In this document: positions 23,650 to 36,734 of the stretch, piece by piece | Layout of the letters: the number at the start of each line of letters is the position of its first letter | How positions within the stretch are numbered: position 1 is the stretch's first letter | DNA from: Hetaerina americana | Lineage: Eukaryota; Arthropoda; Insecta; Odonata; Calopterygidae | Reading direction: 5' to 3' | Assembly: GCA_022747635.1 (NCBI GenBank) | Contig: JAKTNV010000003.1 | Location: 97,488,454-97,552,453, forward strand | DNA length: 64,000 nucleotides | Notes under the pieces: model-generated | What the model saw: the letters and a program-made list of their open reading frames with translations, nothing else | What the model was told of the DNA's origin: nothing | Databases searched by the model: none | Program-made: the position numbers and the translations under genes

Positions 23650-25640
23650 ATTCCACGATGTGATACCTGAAGGTGTAAATTACAACAAAATAAGCATTCA
23701 TGTTTCATGCTTCGGAGGAAAAAGTTAGTTGTTACCCTGAAAAAATAAGGCAAATACAAAATATTTTGTACATGTAATGATTTTTGTGCGCCTCTTAAAT
23801 ATTGTATGTTTTACATAATTTTCTTATGTTTACTATTTCAGGTATTGGTAATAAAACTTACATAAACGCTTTTATGACATCTCAGGTTAATTAATAACTG
23901 TAGCCTTCTGGATAAAGTGGCTTTAAAGTGATTTTAGAAAAGTATTGCTACACTTTTGAACCTTCCTTAAAATGACTTATCGCACTATGAAAAATAATAT
24001 ATCGTTCTTCAAATTCACAAACGTTTTCCTTCCTTCATTCCGTCCAACAACCTAATTCTTCCATCCTCTACCTCGCTTACCCAAAATTCTCCGCCCTATC
24101 ATATTAGGAATCTTTTCAACATAACATTGCCAGTCAATATGTATTGCCGAAGTCATTCTCTTTACTTGTACCAGTTCGTTGACTTTTTATCGAAAATCTA
24201 TATTTTCTTTTTCTCCCTCTCATATTTAAATTTTTCCATTTTTCTCCATAACCAAATCTTAAGACCCAAAAATCTAAGATTATATCCTCCTAAAATGCAT
24301 AATTTCAAGCTGTGGAGAACTACAATCACATCAAAATTGTCATAAATTGGAAGCATATATCTGTGAAAATACTACAGCTATATTTTCTAGGATTGCTTAA
24401 CAAGATACTAAAATGCCGATAATATGAGTACACATAGATCTTAAATTTCTGAATCAGCACAATAATCATAATATTATTCATTAACCTGATATCACGACGA
24501 TAAACAGCATAAATTAATTCAAAGTTGTGAAAATTTGCAGAAGAACAAATTTTGAATAAATATGTATGCTAAACACTAGCATTAAGTTTTGTAAAAATAC
24601 TCGTAAAATGACGGAAAATTTGTGGTATTTGAATTTTATTATTAACGTGAAAAAATTGAACAAAAAACATTTTTGATTTTTGCATATAGGAACCTTAACA
24701 TATTCACCGAACAAGGGTTTATCACTACGTGATTACCGAACTATTCCTTCCACAAATATCTCATTATAAATGCGTACTCCGCTATTTTAAAACGAATCAC
24801 GTAACTAGGAACAACTTTTAGAAAGATTCTTACACCTAACAGTCACAATGAATCTGTGTATAGTTACATATAAAAAACCTGTAATAAAATATCTTACATA
24901 TGCTTATTAGATTTTAGTTTCTTTCTCCTTTCTAGCATAAGTTTTTATCGCATTTATATCAAAATATGATCTTTGGGTACAAATAATCCGTAAATCCGTT
25001 TTAGTAAGAGTTAAGCGTCATAATGACAGAAGTGAGAACTTTAATTTTGTCAATCGCAACGCATACTAAAATGTACATTTTACGATAATTGCGAAGAAAA
25101 ATATTGGAACAAATACCATTACTCATATGAGATAAAATGCAAACATTGGAAAGGATAATATGATGAAACGAAAAAAAGATGCAGATTTTCAAAGTAAATT
25201 GGGCCCTTGCGGTGAACTAGCCAAATGATATCTGAATATTGGGAAAACTTTTTCCAAAGAGATTTATTATTGCCGAATTTATGGTAAGTTTCAAAGTTTT
25301 GAAAAATCCAGTCCGACAATGCGAAAAAGAGAAAAAAATTTCATAGCACCATGGGTGCATTTTGTGTAAAATGAATAGTTTTCCATATAAAAGAGAACTC
25401 ATATTTTTTAAGGGAAAAATAAAAATAAACGCTATCAAACCAACCAAACTTTTTCGAAAATTTTGGCACAAAGAAACTTGAATTACAACCAAATATCTTT
25501 TATGGGAGAGTAAGATCTCTAATGTCATATTGAATTTCAAATGGGTGAATATTTAGATTTTATAATTTCTTTTGCAGTACGAAAATTATATACTCTCACG
25601 TTCTCTCCAAAAATAAAAACATAAAAATTACGAATCAAGC
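23650..25640. other. AT-rich, no feature seen
   Basis: Long AT-rich interval with only short open frames on both strands. No transposon, RNA gene or exon-like signal recognised. Confidence 0.55.
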
Positions 25641-25651
25641 AATTCTAGTAT

Positions 25652-25682
25652 CGCACTATAAATATAGTTATTTTATAGTGCG
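25652..25682. repeat. hairpin with 11-bp perfect stem
   Basis: CGCACTATAAA (25652-25662) and TTTATAGTGCG (25672-25682) flank a 9-nt loop. The string GCACTATAAATATA also occurs near 21838, so this may be the remnant of a small dispersed element. Confidence 0.7.
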
Positions 25683-25689
25683 TAACTCA

Positions 25690-25960
25690 AAATAATTTTC
25701 AACTTTACATCCAAGATATAACATCCAACACTCAGTCAGCAATATGCTATAATTTGTAACTTTATTTTATTTAAAACGCTGTATTTCCATTATCTATTCA
25801 CAAACCGCATCAGTCATATAAATAAAAATATGAATAAGTTAACAAAGGAATAGGTTAACATTGACAATATTACCAAAGAAAATACTATACATAGAACCCT
25901 TCTTTATACATAAACAACCTTGATAATCAAATATAATCTCGGAAAAGGTACCTTGATTTT
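25690..25960. other. AT-rich, no feature seen
   Basis: Plain AT-rich sequence up to the next island. Confidence 0.5.
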
Positions 25961-25969
25961 TGAATCCGA

Positions 25970-27060
25970 GGTTTATTCATTTTTCGGAGAAAGATTCGTA
26001 ACCAAACACTTCTCCCATGCTAAATGACCATTTCGACCGTGGTTCGGCGAAAATCTCGCGGGGGAATCCGTAAAAGAGCAAAAAAAAGGGCCAACACGGG
26101 GGCCAAGTGAAGGGCGATGACAACCCCTTTGCCTTTCCCTCTCAATTCTCCTCCCTTTCCGACGAGGCAAGGGAAATAAGAGACGCGTAGTAATTGTTGC
26201 GGGAAAGGGAAGAAACCAGAGAGAGTGGTGGGGGGATTATTGCACGGGTGGAAGGATGGATGAGACCCTTGGTGGAAAGAGGAAGGGACAAACAGAGATT
26301 GAACCATTCTGCCCGCTTCGTCACCCCCCTACACTCCCCCACCTCTCTTGAATATATCGAGATAAAATGCTGATACCGGAAGCATGGGGAACAAGACCAT
26401 CCAGGCCGCCGCTGGAGTCCGTCTAGCGACGTCGCACTCGAAGGGACTAGGGGAACTGGGGGAAGGAGTCCTCAGGCATGCAAGGGAGGGAAAGGGGGGA
26501 ATCTATGGAAAGGGTTGGATCGTGAACGTAGGGGATGGGGAGGCTGTGAGTGGTATGGGACGAGAAAAGAAGCAGAGGACTGAGAGAAGGGGGAGGAGGA
26601 TGAGCCAGAAGAGGTGTTTGTGTGGGAGGGGGCGTGAGTAGGGGGAGTATGGGAAGGGGAGGCGGGGAGATGAGAGAGAGAGGATAGAGAGGCAAGAGGG
26701 GATGGAAGAGCGAGACCGGAAGAGACTGGAGTTATACATGGCCCGGATTCTGGAGTTTTTGGGACGAAGCCCGCCGCCACTGCAGACGCGTTTCCGCTAC
26801 CCCTATCCCTTCCCCTTCCTTACCTCCCCAATCTCCTTCCTAACCCTCCCAGCTTACAACCCACTCCCGACCCCACTGCACAAAACACTCTCTCGGTTAC
26901 TCCTTATTTAAGAAATCCTACCCGTTCCACGGGACCAAATCCTTATCTTCAAATTCTCCCACCACCAACCTTAGCCCCATTCCCTTATCCGCTTCTATTA
27001 TTTCCCCAACCCCTTCCCTCTTCGAGCGCAGCGGAGCGAAAATATTCCGTTCGAGCCACG
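25970..27060. other. mixed island, mainly purine then pyrimidine
   Basis: Alternating patches, then G/A-rich 26440-26740 and C/T-rich 26790-27020. A CpG-rich patch lies at 26395-26445. No conserved reading frame. Confidence 0.5.
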
Positions 27061-27219
27061 TCACACATCCATTTCTAAAGTTTCGACCGTGAAGCAAAAA
27101 AATATCCCATGGTTCTGCTAATATAGTTTATTTTCCCCTACGGTAGAACTCCCGTGTTCTAGTGTATCTTGCGGAACTAGCTGACTGCCTTCTATCTTCC
27201 TCGCCTTCTTCGGCTGGAG

Positions 27220-27337
27220 AAAAAACAAAAATCAGGAAGAACAAGCACATTGCAATTCCGGAAAGGCACGGAAAGCACCGCTAGATGAAATGCCGTCTCT
27301 TATTGGAGGAAGAGTGAGAAGGGCGCCTTGCACAAAG
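27220..27337 (+). CDS. candidate exon (unrecognised)
   Basis: Seen: a branch-point-like CTGAC (27181-27185) and a long pyrimidine tract ending CGGCTGGAG precede 118 nt that end in the full consensus donor AAAG|GTGAGT (27338). One frame is open across the whole segment and also through the tract. It begins KNKNQEEQAHCNSGKARKAP and goes on through LDEMPSLIGG to APCTK. An internal ATG at 27290 could instead start a short first exon (MPSLIGGRVRRAPCTK). No family is recognised. The segment lies between two strand-biased islands but is itself of ordinary composition, which makes it a little more credible than the many biased frames around it. Confidence 0.2.
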
Positions 27338-27519
27338 GTGAGTCGACGCGAAAGGAGACGAAGCAAGAAACACCCTAGGGGGTACCCTTCTCCCACCTAA
27401 TTTGACGGAAAGATATGATTCTCGATGGGTAGGAAACGGAGCTGAAATCACGCGAGTATTTTTATGGGGTGAATTTCGAGGTGAAAATTTCTAAACTTCA
27501 AGCATGACGCAATAAGCGA

Positions 27520-28840
27520 TGAGAGCGAGGGGTGGGAGGTTTGAGGACGGCGTTGTTTAGGGGTTGGGAATGTGTTTTTGGGGGGAAGGAGGCAAAAATA
27601 AATAAGAGTCCTTTTAATTTAAACGTCTCCCCCGTCCCCCGCGCCAAAATCCCCATTTTTTCCCGCACTCTTCTTCCTCTCCGGTCTCCCTCCGTCGTAA
27701 TTTATCCTCCCCAAATAGAGGAAAAGGAAGTGTATCCATACAGAGAGGAACACACTCTTGCGTCGGCGAGATGTCCCACGCCCACCAATCTTCCCTCACC
27801 CTCTTGGACGACGAAGCACATCTCCCTCCTCCCCTCTCTCTCTCTCTCGCCCCGGTCCGACTCCTTTTCCGCGCCCTCACCCTCTCACCCGCCAAGGCTT
27901 TACAGCGTCCTCCATTCTCCACTCCTCCCGCCCTGGACGATACAAGTCCCGCATCACACACTGGTCGCACTCCCCGTATCCGTCTCCTCCCCGGGGGTCC
28001 CGAAAACCCCCTCCACCCCCTTCTACTCCTCCTCGAGACTCCATTCCGCCCTAAACTCCTGCGCTCTCATTTTTTCGCGACCTATTTGTTTGTCCCTTCC
28101 TTCCGTTTGGCCGTACTCGCGTCCGTCCATCAAGCACGCCTCCTCACTCCCTCCCGCCGCCGCGGTCCTCTCTCCCCTCCCAACCCCCTCCCGTTACCAT
28201 TCAAGGCTTCATCCCGAAACACCCCTCACCTCGGGAAGGCGAAACCCTCCCCCCGGTACGTCCACCCGCACATTCCCCACCCTCAAAGTCCAACATCCCT
28301 CACCGCTTCACCCCATTTCCCTCTCCTCTCTCCCACACCCAGACTCTCGCTCCCTCTCCCTTTGCCCATTCCGCCCCACAAAGGCCGCCTGCCCACCCTC
28401 CTCCCTCCAATTCTCCCAGTACTCCCTCCTCTTTGCCTTTTTCCTTAGAAACCTTTCTGAAAAAGTACAGAGGACAGCAGAAATCCCATCTTCATAGATC
28501 ACGCGACCTCTCTCTCCTCTTTCATCCAGAAAAGACCTCTCCGTCGTTCCCTCCATTCCCGGCCTACGCCTTCACCTCCTTTTGCCTCTTCCTCTCCTCT
28601 GACCTTCTCTTCTCATTTCACATCCTTCTTTTTCATCACCATCTCCCTTCTTACGTTTTCTTTTAATGCCGTACGCCTCGTCCAAATCTTCTCCACCGTC
28701 TTAGCCTTTCGCGTTTCGCTTACGCATCTCCAACTACTTAGACGCACGCCACTCCAACGCTGCGTCTCATCACTAACTTCGGGCATCTCATTCCCCATTT
28801 CCCACCCACTCCTAAAATTAGGTCTGTACTTTCTATTCCT
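27520..28840. other. longest pyrimidine island
   Basis: A short G-rich start (27520-27600), then more than 1.1 kb of C/T-rich + strand. The 321-codon open frame at 27532-28497 is the longest of the window, but it is nearly all Ser, Pro, Leu, Arg and Thr, overlaps a second 225-codon frame of the same composition, and contains no motif. I read it as a product of base bias, not a gene. Confidence 0.6.
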
Positions 28841-28849
28841 ATTCACCAT

Positions 28850-30100
28850 ACAATGGTGACTGAAGAATATCAACCCACAATGAAACTATATTCGGACAAA
28901 CTCTTCTATACTATGACCGACAATGTTTTACATTTTGTATACTCGGGGGGCTCAGGAGAACTGTTTTAGATCTTATCGGACTTTTAAGTGCTATTTGAGG
29001 GTCTACGCCATCTCATTTTTATCACTTCTCGCGTGTACTGTCATCCATATAAGTTAATCCGTATCGTCAAGGGTGAAACGATATTTTTTCTAAATCGCCA
29101 TTTTTTTCGAAGAATAAATAAATAGAGCATGTTCTATTGGCTCGAGGTATCGAGAAGTTAGGTTATGAGAGTACGCAACAAATTTTTAAAAGTTGTATTG
29201 AAGATTAATTTAAGGAGATTTTTTAACCCATACTTTCATTAGAACAGAATTACACAGGTAGAGTGAAAAAATGTGTTACCATCATCAAAGTTTAAGATAC
29301 CGAAATAAATTTGTTAAATGAATGAAGTTTGCCATCGGTTTTATTTTTCTGCATCACATGTAATAATGCCTTTTATACTTAGACCACTTAAACCTATAGT
29401 TTTCGGAACGATTATAAGAGTATCATAAAATTTCTTTCTGTTCGGTTGTGTAATTGCTTCACCTAGATTTCAAACGCAAACATCGAATAAGCATATAATG
29501 AGACTATTTTCACCATTTAATTAATTCATCATCTCCTGAAGTATCGTAAATTATACGGATGAATTAATACGTAAAATAATTGATTAAATTTCACCAACAG
29601 AAAATATAAACACGTATGATCAATTATGATACAAAAATTGCTAAAAATATCCACTATATTCACAGCATATCAAATAAAAATTTTATAATAATCCACAAAC
29701 ATTGGCACGCCTTACTCAGATCAGATTTCAAAAGTGAATGAGAGTTCTCATATTAATTACCAGTTAGTTCTAGATATAAAATTCTTCGGAATTATTTACG
29801 GGAAGATCAACAACTTACTAATAGTTTGATTATGATTTGAAATATTATTAAGCATTAGGTACCATTAAATTGTCAATTTATGAAAATATGATCATGAATG
29901 CCTCTCGCTCAAAAAACAAGTTAACTCCCCATGCTCGTAGATACTTTTTCGGACCCTTGTAGACGATCGACTCTGCTTACTGAGGTAAACCCAAAATTTG
30001 GCGCGAGGGGAAATTCTCGCCACCGCTGCGCTGGTGATCGACTGTAGCATTCACGCGGCTTGTGTGTACTTCCAAACTCCTAATGTCTCCTTGAACCGAT
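28850..30100. other. AT-rich, no feature seen
   Basis: Stops in all frames; GC rises after 29990 towards the next island. No repeat recognised. Confidence 0.55.
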
Positions 30101-30104
30101 TCTA

Positions 30105-31085
30105 GTTATAAAACGCGTCGGGCGGGGGGGGAGAGGATGAAGGAAAAAAGGGGGGGAAATGAGGGAGCCTTTGGATCAAGCCGAAAGCGGAACGAATCGG
30201 GGACATTGGGAAAAGGGGTGGAAGCGACAAGGGGGGTAAGGGGGGAGGGGATCGTGAGGTGAAAATAGCCAGGATGGAGAGACATATAGCTCGGAGGGGG
30301 CGCCGACGATGGAGCTGCCGGGGGCGGCGGAGTGGAGAGAGGGCGGAGGAGATAGGCTACGAGCGGGGAGGTTTGGAAAAAATAGCGGGCGCGGGTGGAG
30401 AGGAGAAGAAGCGGGGGATAGGACGACGGCGTCGGCAAAGGAGGAAAAGGGTTTCCTGAAGCGGCACGGCGGAGCGGGAAGAAATATCGGGCAGGGGATG
30501 CGGGCCGAGCCAGGGAGCCGTACGTCTTTCTCCGGCTCCCGAAACCCCACTCCCACTCGCCCTCCCACCCACCCAATCCCACTCCCCCTGGAGATCGGAA
30601 CCACTCCCCGTCGGCGACTCCCACCCCATACCCCTTTCAACCCCCCATCCCACTACACAATGTAGCCATCCCGCATACCCATTCCCAGTCCCACTGCCCC
30701 CAAACACTCCTTACGACACCCCTCTTCTCCTTTTTCCTCCTCGCGAAGAATCTTTCCCGTTATCCCGCTCAAACCCACCCATTCCTCTTTCTATCTCTAT
30801 CTCTTTCCATGCTACCCCCGTTTTAGATATATTCCAACGGGAGAGAAGGACCTCCTCCACAATCCACCCCCTAGCAGTTCCAACGGAAATAGGAGTCGGG
30901 TGAGAGGAGAAAGAAGGCGGGCGTCAAGGAGGAAAAAGGAAGATGGAGAGAGAAAGAGAGAGGAATAAATGGAATGGAGGATTGATGGAGGAGGGAGGGA
31001 GGGCGGAAGTCAGAATGGGAAGTTAAAGAGGGCATTGAAAAGAGGAGGCGGGTGATGCGCAGAGTTAGAGATAAATGAAAAGACA
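30105..31085. other. purine-pyrimidine-purine island
   Basis: G/A-rich 30110-30490, C/T-rich 30540-30780, then G/A-rich 30850-31060. An 8-bp inverted repeat (30513-30540) marks the first change of polarity. Frames on both strands are low-complexity. Confidence 0.6.
30513..30540. repeat. inverted repeat at strand-bias switch
   Basis: GGGAGCCG (30513-30520) and CGGCTCCC (30533-30540) are exact reverse complements with a 12-nt loop. Confidence 0.7.
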
Positions 31086-31089
31086 AAGA

Positions 31090-31570
31090 CGAATGGAGGA
31101 TGTAAGTCGACGTCTATTCATCGATAAATACAGGAAATAGAGGCAAGATTATATAGATTATGGAGGTAGGATGCAGATAGATAATGCATTGCATTAATCA
31201 GTTCAGAGTTTGGATATACCACAGCCTGACTCACTCACATAGATATAACTTTAAATATGGCTCAGAAACACCTCACCCATACCAAGACGGAGTAACTATC
31301 AAAGGGAAACAAAATGAGATGACTGAATGTAAAACAACCGAGGGTAGCGTAAAAAAGATCGACGTGGTAATGATAAAATAATGCCATTAAACTAATTATA
31401 AATACGTATTCTATTGAGTTAACTATTCTCATAATTGCAATAATTACTATACCAATTATAAAAAAGGACCATTAATTAGTAACCCTTTTAACTCAACTAT
31501 TAATCGTGAAATAATATTCAAAGTAAAATCTAATGAAGCAGGTTATCCTATTAATACTAAAAGTGTGAGA
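31090..31570. other. AT-rich, no feature seen
   Basis: Plain AT-rich sequence. It adjoins a minus-strand LINE tail. Confidence 0.5.
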
Positions 31571-31577
31571 TAACAGT

Positions 31578-31640
31578 ACATCTACATCTACATCAATACC
31601 CTGTAAGCCAACAAAAAGGTGTGTGGCAGGGGGTGCAGCA
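31578..31640 (-). mobile_element. solitary LINE 3' tail
   Basis: On the minus strand, CCCCTGCCACACACC is followed by GGCTTACAGGGTATT and GATGTAGATGTAGATGTA. It matches the tail family of the LINE at 21950, with divergence in the middle. It is a severely 5'-truncated insertion; how far it extends to the right of 31640 is unclear. Confidence 0.6.
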
Positions 31641-31699
31641 CCAGGAGGAAAGGGTAAGGGATGAGGGGGTTAGGGTTTAAAAGTAAAATCTGGCGAAAC

Positions 31700-32220
31700 C
31701 AGAGAAAATATACAGCCAATGCTTTACGGAGTTGTATCGGAAAGTAAAATGCTATTGACAATTTAATAATTACCAGGTTTTCCGAAAGAGTCTTTCCCTT
31801 AATTTTAAAATTAAAAAATTAAGACTATACCGGAGAAAAATTCTATTCTTATTTTCAGAGAAAATACGGTATTCAGGTTCATTTAAAAATTAATTTGTAA
31901 GCAAATATTTAACGTAGAATAAACGTGCAACGGGGATAAAATCTTCAGTGCTATCAAATCCTTCAACGAAAATGTACATGCGAACATATATATGCAAAAA
32001 TAACCACCATAAAAAGGGCTAGAATATTTGAGTCAATTTAAGACAACATTGGCTAAATGCATCATGGGGATTAGCATGTTGATTAATTAATATTATATGT
32101 AATGATTTCCTTCGTTTAATGCAGGCCGTCTGCCCGAGATAATATAAAAATTTCATTCAATACGGAATTAAATCGAAAAAAAATAGCTGAGATTATTGAA
32201 TACAGAGGTAAAACAAAAAG
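31700..32220. other. AT-rich, no feature seen
   Basis: No RT-like frame follows the LINE tail here, so nothing ties this interval to the element. Confidence 0.5.
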
Positions 32221-32224
32221 CAAG

Positions 32225-33255
32225 TGAAGGGAAAAGCACTGCTTGGAAAAGAATGAGACAAAGAGGGGCGACGGGCTAGGATATCCCGTTGGCAACAGGA
32301 TGACGGAGGGAGGTGCGTTTGTCGGGGTTACGACGAGATGGAGGAGGGTTCCAGTGTGGGTGGGAGAGGATGGGGTGGATAGGATCCACTCTTGCTATGG
32401 AGAAATAATGAGAATCAGATTGAATGGACGTCGTGAGGGAGGGGAGGAGAGCTGGGAAAGAGGAAGAAGGGTAGAATAGACTTCTTTCGGAAGGCTACCG
32501 AGGAAGCAGTAGTGACTAGTAGTTAGGGGGGGAGGTGAGAGAAAACTTTTTCGCCTTTGAGATCTCATATTTACGCGGGTAAAACGTAAACAAAAAAACA
32601 TCGTGAGAGGTCAAGAGGGTGGGTTGAGCATTGGGGAAAGGATGGGGGAGGCGGTCGGTCGGATGGGGAGAGATTTGAAGTATATGGGGACAATGAAAGT
32701 CTTGCGAGGACTGCGATAAAGAATAGGAAGATAGTGAGTGGTCGAAACAAAAGGAGGGGGGTTGTAGAGGAATGGGAAAAGATACTGTGGGATAGGGGGT
32801 ACGTTGGGCAAAGGAGGATGGGTCTAGAAGGCGGGGGTGTAGGTGCGGGTTCCCCAACCCCTCCTTTTGAATGGCCCGGAGTGGGCGTAGTGTTCGCTTT
32901 CTGAAGAGGGGCAGGGGAGGGGGGATGGTGGCGTAGCAGCCGAGATAGAAGAGCCGCCGGATCGAGTGGAAAGACTGAGATTCAGCAAAGGACCGGAAAC
33001 TTTTCCGGCGGGATAAAACAAAACCATTTTTTTTCTTTCTTTCACCATCCATGCCTCCTCTCTTCCGGATGTATGGGAGGAGGCGGGTGGTGAAATAGCA
33101 CGGGATTTCCAAGGGAGAGAGCAGATCGGAAGGGGAGGGGGAGTTAAGATTTGGAACTCAAAAGGGGGTGGATTAGAAAGAACCAGCTCGGAGGGACTCC
33201 TCCGTCCCCTTGGGGTAGAAAACTGCGAATCTGGGAGGAGGAAGGGGATATAAGT
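32225..33255. other. purine-rich island
   Basis: G/A-rich on the + strand nearly throughout, with a brief C/T patch at 33030-33065. The 198-codon minus-strand frame (32516-33112) is Ser/Pro/Leu-rich and has no recognised domain. Confidence 0.55.
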
Positions 33256-33259
33256 GCAA

Positions 33260-34105
33260 TAATGAGACTCACCCTCGGCTTGTAATGGAAAAGCTTGGTG
33301 ACACGGACGCTCGAACTACGTTCGTCGGGAGACAGTAGTGGGCTCGATTCATTGCAGTGAATTGATTTTATGGTCGCGCAGAATTTCTATCGACGATGAT
33401 GTTTTTCCACGAAAATATTTCAGCCTCAGTGACTCTGAACTAGCCCAAACATTAAAGTGCATCACTGCTGCAACAAAACCATACCAAGGATATGATTTTG
33501 ATTTGCAGGATAAGAGGAAATTTATTATGAAATAAATAATGCATGGAAGAAAATAATTTTATAATTTTGTTTCGTTCTTCTAGGGGTTCTCTATTATTGT
33601 TTTTCTTGAGGCATGCTACCACGGATGTTTTTGGTCATTATTACATTCAAGTACGTCAATATAGGTTAATATTTCGAAATTTTTAGCCATAACTAGTAAT
33701 GTTTCAAAACTCAAATATTGACAGACCATCCATTGCGATCCCTCATAAATCTAACTGACATGTCATGGATTCCTTAGGCCTTAGTTCAACCTAATTTCAA
33801 TTTGGACCGGAGTCAAAAAATGTCCACATGGACCTCAGCAAGTCTTATGAAAAATACGCCCATTGCGTATGCAAACGCTTCACGCCGCATTACACAATTT
33901 ATATATCCTTGGAAACGGCAATCTCATTAGGGAAGCACACGACTTTCTTACCCATCGAAGACCGGAGCCATGCGGGGAAGAGGCGAACTTGCGCACATTG
34001 CGACAAGAGTCTCATTCCTTAAGTCCTCCTGATAAACCCTTCTAAGGGAATGGTCCCACTTGATCAACATGATCAAACATGCCTCGTCGTTTGATAGCAC
34101 TAAAT
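33260..34105. other. no feature seen
   Basis: Ordinary composition. The + frames at 33338-33535 and 33828-34022 have protein-like sequence but no recognised family and no flanking splice signals. Confidence 0.45.
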
Positions 34106-34109
34106 CTCG

Positions 34110-34740
34110 GTGAGAGTCACTCGCCCAACCAAACCCCCGACTCCCCTCAAGCCCCATCCTTCCCTCCCTTCACAAGTCGGCCAGGTGACCGATGGAAACG
34201 GTTCAGGCGTCGGTAAGAGAAGAGAAAAAAGAGAGAGAGAGAGAGAGATGAAGGGAGAAACCCTCAGTGGAGGGGAAGGGGCAAAAGAAAACAGGAGTGA
34301 TGGGAGAGATGGGAGGTACAGAGGAAGGAGGCGGAGGAGGAAGACGGTGAATAGACGGCGGGGGGTATGGTGGCCTCATGCAATTTTCATGGAAGGGCAG
34401 CACGGACAACCTTTAATTCTGATTTAGTCCGTACTCCGTCCATCTTCCGACCCTTTCTTACCTCCCCCCTCCCACGCCTCACACATCTACTCTTCTGACT
34501 CCGTCTTATCCCTCTCCCCCATGGCTGCCCCCACTTTGCCACCCCTCCACTCACCCGTCGCCCTTCCCTTACTCGCTCCGTCGTTCGTCAAGACGCCAGC
34601 GGTTACGAACGGAACGCTCTCTCACCTCTGACCTCACGTGCACTAGAGAAAAAACTCGGAAAACCCTGCTCCCGATTCCCGAGTGATATTCGATATACCC
34701 ACCCGCATTCCGGCTTGCTGCTCCCATTGTCTCGGTCCGA
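34110..34740. other. purine-to-pyrimidine island
   Basis: G/A-rich 34195-34370, including a (GA)n stretch at 34230-34249, then C/T-rich 34430-34570. ACGGAC/GTCCGT pair across the transition near 34404-34434. Confidence 0.5.
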
Positions 34741-34744
34741 ACCG

Positions 34745-35400
34745 AGAAGAATTAATTATGGATGCACTTATCCTTACCTAGCTCAGAGAACCGCAGACTG
34801 CATAATGCTTACATCTATTTGAAATAAAATGGAAGGTAATTTTTAATACGGATTTTTCGCCTGTTCGATAAGATTTCTTCCAATAACAGTTTGAGTGCAC
34901 GTAAAATATGGATCCTATCACGAATGATAATTTCAACGAAATTTCGGTGACAGTGGTTAAAAGTACATATGAGTCAAGACGGTGAAGTGATTATTTTAGA
35001 TAGGTACTTAAAACGTGAAAGGAAACATTTACGAGATCGGAGACCATAAATTAGCTTACCTTCGATAGCAGGGTTGTATATTATAAATAGTGCTGATTTA
35101 TTTCAAATTTAAACTGGGATAAAGAATGCTTGCTGTTATCCAAAGAGTGAGAAAGTTGGGGTCGTGTGAGTGTGTGTGAATATAAATATACATATACACA
35201 TACATAAATATACATTATTATACTACTATAGTGCAAATAAGCCTGACATTTTGCTGTCGTGACACTTGACAAAATAATGCGATGGTAGACTAGGTCTTTC
35301 CCAAAAACTGATTTCTGCATCAAATCATATTTATTCTACTTGCTTTGCCTGAAAATGATATATTCTCACTTTAATTCCTAAATTTCTATTCGGCAACTTA
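34745..35400. other. AT-rich, short TG/TA tract
   Basis: A decayed TG/TATA dinucleotide tract at 35163-35212. Otherwise nothing recognised. Confidence 0.5.
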
Positions 35401-35404
35401 ATTT

Positions 35405-35875
35405 TCAGGTGATGGAGTTTGAGGATTGGAGGATCCGCCTACAGATTTACTCCCCCAACCTTTTCCTGTTCAATAGCACTCTCTCCTCTCCGCTGCCACG
35501 GAGCCCCCCCAAAGACGAGTCACACCCCTTTCCCGGACCTGAGACCACGCCCCTTCCAACCCCTTCTCCAGGCCCCACTGCCTCACCCGCACCCCTTTAC
35601 TCCACGGCACACAAAAGGAGCACCCCATTCCATCCTCCTCCCACCCGCGAACACACACACACTCCCTCCCAGTCCAACATCCGCCGTGGCAACGTCACTG
35701 TTCCTTCCTTTTCCTTTGTCCCAACAGATCTCCAAGGAGAGAAGAAATATCTTTGCTGGAGATGGGAAAGTTTCCACTGGAACTCACGGAATGCATAACA
35801 AAAAAGAGATTATAAGTGAGAGAGAGGGAGGGGAACGTTTGGAATGGGGAAAAAATGTACACACATAAAAATCAG
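35405..35875. other. pyrimidine-to-purine island
   Basis: C/T-rich 35440-35720, then G/A-rich 35735-35850. No gene recognised. Confidence 0.5.
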
Positions 35876-35879
35876 GAAT

Positions 35880-36680
35880 TCTAGTAACAAGAGTTTCGTA
35901 TGGGGGAAGAGAGAATGGCCTTTCTTTTTTCTGGTCGCCTGTTTTCTTTTTTCCGAATGGCCCATATGGTGCACGCGAGAGAGTCGGCAGATAGAAGAAA
36001 ATAGGAGAACAGACTAGGGGAAAGGTTTAATAAATAGAATCGGCGTCGTGGCTTCGCACATATATGATGTCCATTCTATTTGCTACAGTAAAAATTCCTC
36101 ATTTTGCTGAGCAAATATAAAACCACAACTTCTACTAGAAACTCATGCACTAACTGAATGTTGGTCTTTTACCGAATTTAATTTCTCCAGCAATTTTGCC
36201 AAATTGAAGTAAATAGTCAATCAAAATTCACATTGGAAACTGCGAAAATATTCATGTTTTTGGTACATCGTTCATATACATTTTTTCTACCGGTAACTAC
36301 AATTTCTAATTTCACTCAAAATAACTCTAAATATCATCAGCATTACGTTTAAATTAAATTGCTATATTTCAAATCATCATACATATTAAACAGCTAAACT
36401 GCCTATTTAACACCCAGTTGTGATGAAATATATTGATGCAACAAGGAAAGAATTGGAGAAGAAAAATAAAATTTCGAGATTTCTGTGAGTGCCGAAACCA
36501 TTACTGAAGAGATATCCGAGGCTGAGCAATTACCAGAGCTACAGTGGCAACGCCAATGCTACTTTTCTCCATTGAGGCCGCATTCAGAAGCTGGTAAGCG
36601 CTTTCCTTTGTGAAGTACATACTTTATCCATTACCATGAGATTTCTTCCCTCTCCTTCCTAGTTCACTCATGAAGGTGAC
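35880..36680. other. AT-rich, weak exon-like tail
   Basis: Around 36475-36592 one frame is open (ISVSAETITEEISEAEQLPE onwards) and meets a donor CTG|GTAAGC near 36593, but no pyrimidine tract marks an acceptor. Confidence 0.3.
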
Positions 36681-36734
36681 ACTTGCTTCGCCATATTTCA
36701 TGCCTTTTTCTTCTTGGCCAAAGGAGGTGCTCGC

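Noticed and set aside
27532..28497. 321-codon open frame on the + strand, the longest in the window
   Set aside because: Almost entirely Ser, Pro, Leu, Arg and Thr, with overlapping long frames of the same composition. C/T-rich DNA seldom forms stop codons, so the length is not evidence of coding.
36475..36592. Open frame ending at CTG|GTAAGC
   Set aside because: No pyrimidine tract or acceptor at its left end, and the frame closes just upstream.
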